From Nocardioides baekrokdamisoli (GTDB taxonomy: Bacteria; Actinomycetota; Actinomycetes; Propionibacteriales; Nocardioidaceae), in contig NZ_AP019307.1 of the NCBI RefSeq assembly GCF_003945325.1, forward strand, positions 1,798,001 through 1,862,000: a stretch of DNA of 64,000 nt, in the 5' to 3' direction. How positions within the stretch are numbered: the first letter of the stretch is position 1; every line of letters begins with the position of its first letter. Both the position numbers and the translations under genes were made by a program. Positions 23,691 through 30,711 of the stretch are shown here, piece after piece. The notes beneath the pieces are model-generated. The model was not told the DNA's origin and searched no databases. It saw nothing but the letters and a program-made list of their open reading frames with translations.

Positions 23691-24092
23691 ATGGCAAGCA
23701 AGAACCAGTTCCGCACCACGGTCGTCGTCGACGGGAAGTCGATCGGCGCGTTCAACGACCGCACCGGCGGCGACACCGACTCCGACCTCAACAAGCGGAT
23801 CACCGTCGACGGAGTCCGCATCTACAACGGGCGCCCGACCGTCAACGACGTCACCGTCACCCGCGACTACGACCGCGAGCGCGACGTCGAACTGCTTCGC
23901 ACCCTCGAGCAGCGGGCAGGCAAGGCCCCCATGTCGGTCACCGAGCAGCCGCTCGATGACGACGGGAACCCGTGGGGCAAGCCGAAGGTGTGGACGGGCA
24001 AGCTCAAGTCCGTCAACACCGGCGAGGCCAATGCTGCCGGCGCGGACCCGCGGGACTACACCCTCGTCATGATGTGCGACGCGGTCCACTGA
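23691..24092 (+). CDS. Tail tube protein
   Basis: 133 residues, beginning MASKNQFRTTVVVDGKSIGA and continuing with RPTVNDVTVTRDYDRERDVE. It directly follows the sheath gene, the usual order, and has the beta-barrel pattern and size of contractile-tail tube proteins. Its last base is shared with the chaperone ATG (TGATG). Confidence 0.85.
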   Translation: MASKNQFRTTVVVDGKSIGAFNDRTGGDTDSDLNKRITVDGVRIYNGRPTVNDVTVTRDYDRERDVELLRTLEQRAGKAPMSVTEQPLDDDGNPWGKPKVWTGKLKSVNTGEANAAGADPRDYTLVMMCDAVH

Positions 24093-24598
24093 TGGGCACC
24101 GAGAAGGATCAGGTTGCCGGCGCACCCGGAAGCCTCCTCAGCTCGATCCGCGATCGGCGAGCCAAGGCCAAGGAAGAACTCTTCATCGACTACCCCGTCC
24201 CGGGATACGAACCGAAGATTTTCGTCCGGTACGCCCCGCTCGACCAGCCCACCATCGCTACCGGCTACAAGGTCATCGAGAACAAGAAGAAGGACCAGGA
24301 CGCCGTCATGCGCGTCCACGCCACCTTCCTCGTCAACGCCTGCATCGGGATCTACGAGCTCGACGACGACGGCGACCCGATCTCGATCGACCCGGAGGAC
24401 CGCAGCCCGGACCCGGCCGACTGGGTCAAGTTCGACCACCGGCTCGCAGAGATCCTGGGCGACGACGTAACGCGGGCGGCCGACATCGTGAGGGCGCTCT
24501 ACATCAAGGACGGCGACGTCCTCGCCACGTCCAACAAGCTGTCGGAGTTCTCCGGCTACACCGGCGAGCAGCTCGACGAGGACTACGAGGGAAACTGA
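24092..24598 (+). CDS. Tail assembly chaperone, upstream (G-like) protein
   Basis: 168 residues, starting at ATG 24092. It contains EELFIDYPVPGYEPKIFVRY and YIKDGDVLATSNKLSEFSGY, and lies just before the tape measure gene, the fixed place of tail chaperones. Its last sense codons GGA AAC form a slippery site ending one codon before the stop. A -1 shift makes a longer G-T-like fusion. Confidence 0.85.
   Translation: MGTEKDQVAGAPGSLLSSIRDRRAKAKEELFIDYPVPGYEPKIFVRYAPLDQPTIATGYKVIENKKKDQDAVMRVHATFLVNACIGIYELDDDGDPISIDPEDRSPDPADWVKFDHRLAEILGDDVTRAADIVRALYIKDGDVLATSNKLSEFSGYTGEQLDEDYEGN
24589..24595 (+). promoter_or_regulatory. Programmed -1 ribosomal frameshift site GGGAAAC
   Basis: The heptamer G-GGA-AAC fits X-XXY-YYZ in the zero frame, where GGA (24590) and AAC (24593) are the last codons before TGA (24596). 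Slipping back one base reads GGG-AAA and continues as CTG-AGT-AGC into an open frame to 24822. This is the same class of site as lambda G/GT (GGGAAAG). Confidence 0.85.
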
Positions 24599-24822
24599 GT
24601 AGCGACGGCGGCATCGAGACAGCCGCCGTCGCGCTCACCCACGGGTTCGACCCCATGGCCTTCCTAGGCCTCGGGCCTGACGACCTACGCATCGCCGCCG
24701 CGACGCTGCGGCGCGCCCAAGAGATGCGCATCGAACGCGAAGACCGCCTGGTTAAGAACCTCGCCATCGAGACCGCCAACAACCTCGGCAAGGTCCTCGC
24801 ACCGCTGTTCAAAGGGGGGTGA
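24595..24822 (+). CDS. Tail assembly chaperone, downstream (T-like) frameshift extension
   Basis: Open in the -1 frame from the slippery site to TGA at 24820-24822 and read as an extension of 24092-24598. It adds about 75 residues: LSSDGGIETAAVALTHGFDP, then FLGLGPDDLRIAAATLRRAQ, a helical end and LAPLFKGG. It has no start codon and ribosome binding site of its own that would fit. In known phages the fusion coats the tape measure during tail assembly. Confidence 0.82.
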   Translation: MSSDGGIETAAVALTHGFDPMAFLGLGPDDLRIAAATLRRAQEMRIEREDRLVKNLAIETANNLGKVLAPLFKGG

Positions 24823-24828
24823 TCCGGC

Positions 24829-26718
24829 ATGGGCAACGCCAACGACGCCGAGATCTCCATCCGGATCTCCATCAAGGACCGCCGCGCCGCAGCCAAGGAC
24901 CTCGGCGACACGAGCAAGGACGTCGAGAACGTCGGCGCCAAGGCCGAGAAGTCGGCCAAGGGCCTCGCCCGCTTCGGCGGCGGACTCAAGAAGGCTGCCG
25001 AGGGCGGCCACTCTTGGATCAAGTCCGCGGCCGGAGTACTCGGCGCGTTCGCTGGATTCGAGGCGATCGAGAAGGGCACCGAGTTCCTCAAGGAGTCGGC
25101 CCGATCGGCGATCGAGGACGAGGCGGCTCAGCGGAAGCTCACGATCGCGTTGCGCAACAGCGTCGGCGCGAACGAGGAGCAGGCCAAGGCGGTTGGTGAG
25201 TCGCTCGGCAAGATGTCCGAGCAGTACGGCGTGTCCAAGGACGAGCTCATGCCGGCCTACGAGCGACTCATCGAGTCCACCCACAACACGGCCCGGGCCC
25301 ACGCCGAGCTGAAGCTCGCCATGGACGTCTCAGCTGGCACCGGGAAGTCGCTCAGCGTCGTCTCCGCGGCCCTGATGAAGGCCAACAACGGCACCACCGC
25401 GTCGCTGGCCAAGCTTGGGCTCAAGACGAAGGACGCCCAAGGGCACACCCTGAAGTTGACCGACGCCCTGAAGCTGATGGCTCAGACGTTCAAGGGTCAG
25501 GCCGAGGCGAAGGCCAACAGCCTCGACGGCAAGATGCAGCGGCTGCACATGACGATCCACGAGCTCCAGGTGCGCATCGGGACGTGGCTCCTCCCGATCC
25601 TCACCAAGGTCGCGGACTTCATCATCGGCAAGGGCATTCCGATGCTCGAGCACTTCGCCGACCAGTGGCAGAAGAACGAGGGCGTCCTCGGGAAGGTCCA
25701 CCAGGCTCTCAACTTCGTTGGCGGTCTCGTCAAGGACGTCGGCGGCTGGATGAAGAAGCACAGCGAGGACGTGAAGACCTTCGCGACGGTGATGGGGATC
25801 CTCGTCGGCGTCACCTGGGGGCTGTCGTTCGCTCTCGACGCCATCGAGGCGATCCTTGCCATCAACCCCTTCGTGCTCCTGGGCATCGCGATCGCCCTGG
25901 TAATCACCTGGTTCGTGCATCTCTACAAGCACTCGACCGGGTTCCGGAACTTCATCAACGGCATCGGCAACGTGCTCAAGATCGTCTGGAACTGGATCAA
26001 GCACAACTGGCCCTATCTCCTCGGCGCCCTCATCGGCCCGATCGGGATCGCCGGCGTGTGGATCGCCAAGCACTGGACCCAGATCACCAACGGCATCAAG
26101 CACGGTTGGAACAACGTGATGGGGTTCCTGAAGAAGATCCCCGGCGAAGTCGGCGGCCTCTTCGCGGACGCCGGGAAGTGGCTCCTCCACTCCGGCGAGG
26201 ACCTGATGAACGGCCTCTGGAAGGGCATCAAGAAGGGCGCGTCCACTGTCGGCGGGTTCGTGACCGACCTCGGCAAGCTCATCGTCAACGCCGTCATCGG
26301 GTTCATCAACTCCACTGTGATCGACCCGTTCGACTCCGCCCTCCACGGCATCGGCGCCTTCGGCGTCCACCCGTTCGGCAACAAGACGATCCCTGACATC
26401 CCCGCCCTCGCCGAGGGCGGCATCATCAAGGCCCGCCCCGGCGGCACCATCGTGACGATGGCCGAAGTCGGCCACGACGAAGCAGCCGTCCCGCTCAACG
26501 GGCAGCGGTACTACATCGATGGCAGCGGCGTCACGAAGCTCCCGGCGGTCAAGCCCCTGCAGGCGAAGCCCGCCAAGCTCGACGAGCGCCATCTGGCTCT
26601 CGCCGGCGCACCCGGCAATAGAGATCGCCGCGACCTGCACGTCCACCTCGAGGTCGACGGGCACGAGCTCACCGAGGCTGTGCTCGAGGACATCGACAAG
26701 CGAGTGGGTCGCAAGTGA
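24829..26718 (+). CDS. Tape measure protein
   Basis: 629 residues from ATG 24829. The first half is charged and helical (DLGDTSKDVENVGAKAEKSA). The middle has long hydrophobic helices (residues about 320-365, LGIAIALVITWFVHLYKHST) and then Trp-rich segments such as WNWIKHNWPYLLGALIGP and GKWLLHSGEDLMNGLWKGIK. The length sets the tail length. The last residues are soluble and acidic. Its stop overlaps the GTG of the next gene. Confidence 0.93.
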   Translation: MGNANDAEISIRISIKDRRAAAKDLGDTSKDVENVGAKAEKSAKGLARFGGGLKKAAEGGHSWIKSAAGVLGAFAGFEAIEKGTEFLKESARSAIEDEAAQRKLTIALRNSVGANEEQAKAVGESLGKMSEQYGVSKDELMPAYERLIESTHNTARAHAELKLAMDVSAGTGKSLSVVSAALMKANNGTTASLAKLGLKTKDAQGHTLKLTDALKLMAQTFKGQAEAKANSLDGKMQRLHMTIHELQVRIGTWLLPILTKVADFIIGKGIPMLEHFADQWQKNEGVLGKVHQALNFVGGLVKDVGGWMKKHSEDVKTFATVMGILVGVTWGLSFALDAIEAILAINPFVLLGIAIALVITWFVHLYKHSTGFRNFINGIGNVLKIVWNWIKHNWPYLLGALIGPIGIAGVWIAKHWTQITNGIKHGWNNVMGFLKKIPGEVGGLFADAGKWLLHSGEDLMNGLWKGIKKGASTVGGFVTDLGKLIVNAVIGFINSTVIDPFDSALHGIGAFGVHPFGNKTIPDIPALAEGGIIKARPGGTIVTMAEVGHDEAAVPLNGQRYYIDGSGVTKLPAVKPLQAKPAKLDERHLALAGAPGNRDRRDLHVHLEVDGHELTEAVLEDIDKRVGRK

Positions 26719-27275
26719 AGCCCGGTGACATCAAGGTCAGCCAGATCTCCCCGCCGGGCCCCTACGTCCTCCTCGAGCCAACTGACTTCCCGGGCCTTTC
26801 CGGTGGCGTCGGCGGCTGGACCAGCGTCGCCAGGCCTCGCCAGGTCGCGGCGACCAGCTGGGCTGGGGGCACAGAGAAGACGCTGCGACTCCCGGTCATC
26901 CTCGACGGGGTCGAGGCCGGCGGTACGGGCATCGACAGGTCCGTGGAGCACCGGTGCGCGGTCCTGATGTCGTGGGGCAATGCCATGACCAACGCACCCG
27001 AGCCGCCCTGGCTCACGATCCAAGGGGTCCCCGGTGTCTCCCCGCACGAGCGGTGGGTACTTCAGGACATCGCATGGGCAGACGCGTTGATCAACGGCCA
27101 CGGGCAGCGGATCCAGCAGGCGATGGAGCTCGCGTTCACGTCCTATGTCCCGCCGAAGAAGACGAAGAGTCCGGCCCAAGGTTCTCGCCGGCGCACCAGC
27201 AAGGGCAAGAAGTCGTCAGGCACTCCGCAGCCCACGGCGGCTGACTGGGCGTCGTTCATCTCCGCAGAGGGCTGA
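26715..27275 (+). CDS. Baseplate/hub protein (LysM-like position)
   Basis: 186 residues from GTG 26715 (GTGA overlap). It contains GGVGGWTSVARPRQVAATSW, EPPWLTIQGVPGVSPHERWV and LQDIAWADALINGHGQRIQQ. The size and place after the tape measure match small baseplate adaptor proteins (gp53-like) that carry peptidoglycan contact domains. Ends with a basic Lys/Arg linker. Family assignment is tentative. Confidence 0.7.
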   Translation: MKPGDIKVSQISPPGPYVLLEPTDFPGLSGGVGGWTSVARPRQVAATSWAGGTEKTLRLPVILDGVEAGGTGIDRSVEHRCAVLMSWGNAMTNAPEPPWLTIQGVPGVSPHERWVLQDIAWADALINGHGQRIQQAMELAFTSYVPPKKTKSPAQGSRRRTSKGKKSSGTPQPTAADWASFISAEG

Positions 27276-27282
27276 GGTCCCC

Positions 27283-28593
27283 GTGACAATCGACACCACG
27301 GCACTCGTCGCCGGGCTGCAGCTCGTCGGATGCCCGAACGCCGACGCGATCCTCGAGGCCGTGACGCAGCCGCCGAAGCTCGACCTGAGTATCGAGTCGG
27401 CCTCAACCCTGAAGCTGTACCTCGACGACAAAGACCGCGCGCTCATCACCAGCACAGCGGCGATCGACCGCCGCTGCTGGGCCGTACTCGGCGGACTGCA
27501 CTACGAACTCGTCGGGGTCAAGAAGGTCGGCAGCGGCATCTCGGTCACCTTCGAGGACGCGATCCCCGCGGCGCTTCGACGTCGCACGAGCCCCCTCGCC
27601 GTCCCGCCCGGCACGGTATCCCGCCACGGCTGGTTCACCCGCCTCGCCCACGAAGCACGCGTACCGCACGCCGTCGACAACATCACCGAGCTCGGGAAGG
27701 TAGACACCGTCCTTGAACGCTCCAGCAGCGGTGTCATCACCAACAGCTGGGACGTCCTGGGAGACAGTGCCCAAGCCGCCATCACACCCTGGCGAAGGTT
27801 CTCCGACGGCACCCAACTGGTCGCAGGATCCGACGAGTGGCTCACGACCCTCTACAAGACGCCCATCGCCGTCAACGAGAACAGTGACGGAGTCCAGCAC
27901 ATCGACTTCGACCTTGACGCCGCCACGCCAGCGTCCAAGGCCACGATTCACGTCGACACCGAGACGGTCACCTACGCCGCCGGCCAGCCGATAATCCTCG
28001 AGGACTGCGGCCCCGCAGACGGGCTCTGGATCGTCTCGAGCTTCAAGGCAGCAGTGACGACCAACCGCGGGCACGCGACGCTCACCCGCGGTCCCCACGT
28101 CCTCGACGAACCCACCCTGCGGCCCGGCACGATCCCGAACAGTCGCGACAGCGACTCAGGGGACACCGACTACCTCCCCGGCCAGACGGCCACCGACCTC
28201 GGCGGCGTCGTCGACGGCGCAGCGCGCGCCCGCCTGGTCGCGTTCGCACTGCGACAGGTCGGCAAGCCGTACCAGTGGGGCGCGACCGGACCGGGAGGCT
28301 TCGACTGCTCCGGCCTCATCGCAGCGGCGGCCGCGGCCGCCGGGAAGCCGGTCGAGCGGCCTGCCGCAGCTCAATGGATCGCCTGCGAGGCAGCTGGCGC
28401 AACCATCCCCGTTGCCCAGGCACTTCAGATCCGCGGCGCTCTCCTGTTCCGGATCGTCGCCGGCGGACCGAACCACGTAGCCATCAGCCTCGGCAACGAC
28501 CTCACAGTCGACGCCCGCGGCCCCGGCTACGGCGTCGACGTCTTCACCAACGCGGCGCTGCAGGGATGGACAGGGGCGGCGCTATGGGTGTGA
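27283..28593 (+). CDS. Baseplate hub protein with NlpC/P60 peptidase
   Basis: 436 residues from GTG 27283. Residues 1-300 are a hub (gpD/gp27-like) with HYELVGVKKVGSGISVTFED and ERSSSGVITNSWDVLG. The C-terminal 130 residues are NlpC/P60: VGKPYQWGATGPGGFDCSGL with Cys342 in the FDCSGL motif, and GGPNHVAISLGNDLTVDARG with His398. These enzymes cut D-gamma-glutamyl to diaminopimelate bonds in peptidoglycan. Placed at the tail tip, it would open the wall during DNA entry. Confidence 0.88.
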   Translation: MTIDTTALVAGLQLVGCPNADAILEAVTQPPKLDLSIESASTLKLYLDDKDRALITSTAAIDRRCWAVLGGLHYELVGVKKVGSGISVTFEDAIPAALRRRTSPLAVPPGTVSRHGWFTRLAHEARVPHAVDNITELGKVDTVLERSSSGVITNSWDVLGDSAQAAITPWRRFSDGTQLVAGSDEWLTTLYKTPIAVNENSDGVQHIDFDLDAATPASKATIHVDTETVTYAAGQPIILEDCGPADGLWIVSSFKAAVTTNRGHATLTRGPHVLDEPTLRPGTIPNSRDSDSGDTDYLPGQTATDLGGVVDGAARARLVAFALRQVGKPYQWGATGPGGFDCSGLIAAAAAAAGKPVERPAAAQWIACEAAGATIPVAQALQIRGALLFRIVAGGPNHVAISLGNDLTVDARGPGYGVDVFTNAALQGWTGAALWV

Positions 28594-28877
28594 ACGACCC
28601 GATCCAGAAACTCTGGCGCGGCTACCAGGCGATCGAACGCCCACCGGTCACCGCCAAGGTCGTCAAGATCAACAGCCGCGGCATCTATGCCACACCGCTG
28701 CGTGGAGACACCCGAACCCCCATCGGGCCATGCCGCGGATCCAGTGACACCGCCGTCGGCGACATCTGCCTGGTCATCTTCACCCTCGAGCGTCCCTGGG
28801 CAATCACCGACGGCGCGCCCGGACCTGGATCGATCGGCATCCGAATCGACACCGACGGGGTTCCCTACTTCACCTGA
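28584..28877 (+). CDS. Baseplate protein with C-terminal DGVPY peptide
   Basis: 97 residues starting at ATG 28584, overlapping the hub gene by 10 bp. It reads VTAKVVKINSRGIYATPLRG and GDICLVIFTLERPWAITDGA, an OB-like barrel, which fits a spike or baseplate adaptor. It ends GSIGIRIDTDGVPYFT, a tail shared with the gp25 gene next to it. Overlaps the gp25 start by one base. Confidence 0.7.
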   Translation: MGVNDPIQKLWRGYQAIERPPVTAKVVKINSRGIYATPLRGDTRTPIGPCRGSSDTAVGDICLVIFTLERPWAITDGAPGPGSIGIRIDTDGVPYFT

Positions 28878-29365
28878 TGGAGGCGACCGTGCCCGCACAT
28901 CTCGCGTTCCCGCTGACCGTTGGCGCCAAGGGGCTCAGGACGGTTGTCCAGGACAGCGCTGCAGACATCGTGCAGTCGGTCGCGTTGCTCCTCGACACAC
29001 GCCCGACCGATCGACGCAGCGTGCCCGACTACGGGCTGCCGGATCCGACGTTCAGCGGGCTTGGAGTGTCCACACTGGCTGCGCTGATCGACGAGTGGGA
29101 ACCCCGCGCCGAGCCAGCAATCCTCGAACAGGTCCTCGCCGGCGTACTCGAGGTGATCAACGTCGCCCCCCTCGGCGCTGCCGCGTCGGCGACCTTCGCT
29201 CCGCCAGCCCGCGCCGGGATCGCCTTCGACGCCGACACCATCCCGTTCATCGGCCCGAAGGGGTCGCTCGGCGTCGGAACCGATCTCGACGGCGTCCCCT
29301 ACATCACGTCCAGCGACACCACGGTCTTCGGGACCGAGGCCGACGGCGTTCCGTACTACAGCTGA
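28877..29365 (+). CDS. GPW/gp25-family baseplate protein
   Basis: 162 residues. The gp25/lysozyme-like core is LAFPLTVGAKGLRTVVQDSA, LLLDTRPTDRRSVPDYGLPD and EPRAEPAILEQVLAGVLEVI, as in T4 gp25 and P2 gpW, the conserved wedge-sheath initiator protein. The last 40 residues are extra and repetitive: GTDLDGVPYITSSDTTVFGT and EADGVPYYS. This extension is absent from ordinary family members. No catalytic residues expected. Confidence 0.87.
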   Translation: MEATVPAHLAFPLTVGAKGLRTVVQDSAADIVQSVALLLDTRPTDRRSVPDYGLPDPTFSGLGVSTLAALIDEWEPRAEPAILEQVLAGVLEVINVAPLGAAASATFAPPARAGIAFDADTIPFIGPKGSLGVGTDLDGVPYITSSDTTVFGTEADGVPYYS

Positions 29366-29378
29366 GAGGGCACTCGAC

Positions 29379-30707
29379 ATGACGCAACCCCCCAACAGGC
29401 GCCTCATCACCGAGGCGACCGTCGAAGGCAAAGTGGCGACGAAGGTTGGTACCGGAGGCGCCCTGGACGCTGCTCTCGGCGAGGCATTCGTTCCAGTGGG
29501 TTCGGCCGCCCCGCTCGCACGAGCAGGCCAGACGCCCGCCCAGGAGCCCGTCGCAGCGTCCGGAACCGTCGGCCATGTTGGCGTACTCGGAATCGCGGCT
29601 CGAGCCGACCACATCCACCCGGCGCCACCTGGGATGGGCTTCGGGACCTTCCTTGGTACCCCTGCTGGTTCGTACCCGTCGATCGTGCTGGACGGCACTG
29701 ATCAGACCCAGGACTGGTACTCGCGTCTGAGCCTGGTGGATCTGGCGCTGAGTCACTGGCTCGGACGTGCGGGCAGCGTCTACTACCCCCAGTTCCTCGG
29801 CGGGGGCCAGTTTGGCGGGGCAGCCCCGTTCCACTGCGGCGACCTCACCATCGACGCCGGCGTGACCTTGGAGGGCTACTACTGGGGCGGTGGGATCTCC
29901 CGAGCTGGGATGCCCGTCGTGATCGTGTCCAACGGCACCGTCACGATCAACGGCACGATCGACACTCGCGGCGAGTCCCCGGCCGCCGGGGCAGCGCCGG
30001 CGCAGGCTGGTGGAGCAGGAACCCCGACCCCGAACGACCTCTGGTACGGCGGATATGCGGGTGCGGTCGGTGGCACCGGTGCCGGTGCTGCAGCACCAGC
30101 AGGCGCCGACCCAACATGGTGGGGGCTCGGCGGCTGCGGAGGTGCCGGCGGGGCCTCCGGTGGCAACGCCGGCGGTGCAGGCGGTGGTCAGTACCACGTC
30201 GCGAACTCCGCGTGGAACCCGGAGGCCGGACCGGTTGGCCTGATGTTCCTGATGAATCCGTCTGTGGAGTACCCGCAGGAGAACACCTCCCCGCGTGGCG
30301 CAACCGGTGGGCTCGGCGGCGCGGCCGGCGCGGGTGACGGGGCAAACAAGGGCGGATCCGGAGGCGGTGGCGGCGGCAACATCGTGATCATCGCCAAGCG
30401 GATCGTCATCGGTGCGACCGGGATCCTCAACGCGTCCGGCGGCAATGGTGCACCAGGTGCTGGCGGCAACGCTGCAGGTGGCGGCGGCGGCGGTACCGGG
30501 ATCATCAACCTGCACGCCACCGAGATCGACATCGACCCTGCTGCCCAGCTGATCACACTCCCGGGCAACGGCGGCGCAGGGGTGGGCACAGGTGCGGCTG
30601 GATCCGCCGGCCCGACCTTCACTGGCTTGGTCCCGGTCGTCGGGGATCCGCCGCCGCCGTTCGGCCGCGGGTACGGGGCCGGCAAGATCATCATGGCGTG
30701 GGCATAG
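29379..30707 (+). CDS. Glycine-rich tail protein
   Basis: 442 residues. After LEGYYWGGGISRAGMPVVIV and a short beta-helix-like part, most of residues 200-370 is glycine/alanine-rich (GGAGGASGGNAGGAGGGQYH, GGSGGGGGGNIVIIAKRIVI), as in glycine-rich-loop tail-fibre domains of other phages. It lies between baseplate genes, so it is probably a minor tail or fibre protein. Confidence 0.8.
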   Translation: MTQPPNRRLITEATVEGKVATKVGTGGALDAALGEAFVPVGSAAPLARAGQTPAQEPVAASGTVGHVGVLGIAARADHIHPAPPGMGFGTFLGTPAGSYPSIVLDGTDQTQDWYSRLSLVDLALSHWLGRAGSVYYPQFLGGGQFGGAAPFHCGDLTIDAGVTLEGYYWGGGISRAGMPVVIVSNGTVTINGTIDTRGESPAAGAAPAQAGGAGTPTPNDLWYGGYAGAVGGTGAGAAAPAGADPTWWGLGGCGGAGGASGGNAGGAGGGQYHVANSAWNPEAGPVGLMFLMNPSVEYPQENTSPRGATGGLGGAAGAGDGANKGGSGGGGGGNIVIIAKRIVIGATGILNASGGNGAPGAGGNAAGGGGGGTGIINLHATEIDIDPAAQLITLPGNGGAGVGTGAAGSAGPTFTGLVPVVGDPPPPFGRGYGAGKIIMAWA

Positions 30708-30711
30708 CCCG

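Noticed and set aside
21684-24125. An 813-codon minus-strand frame
   Set aside because: Shadow of the GC-rich tail genes on the plus strand; no recognisable domain and extreme composition.
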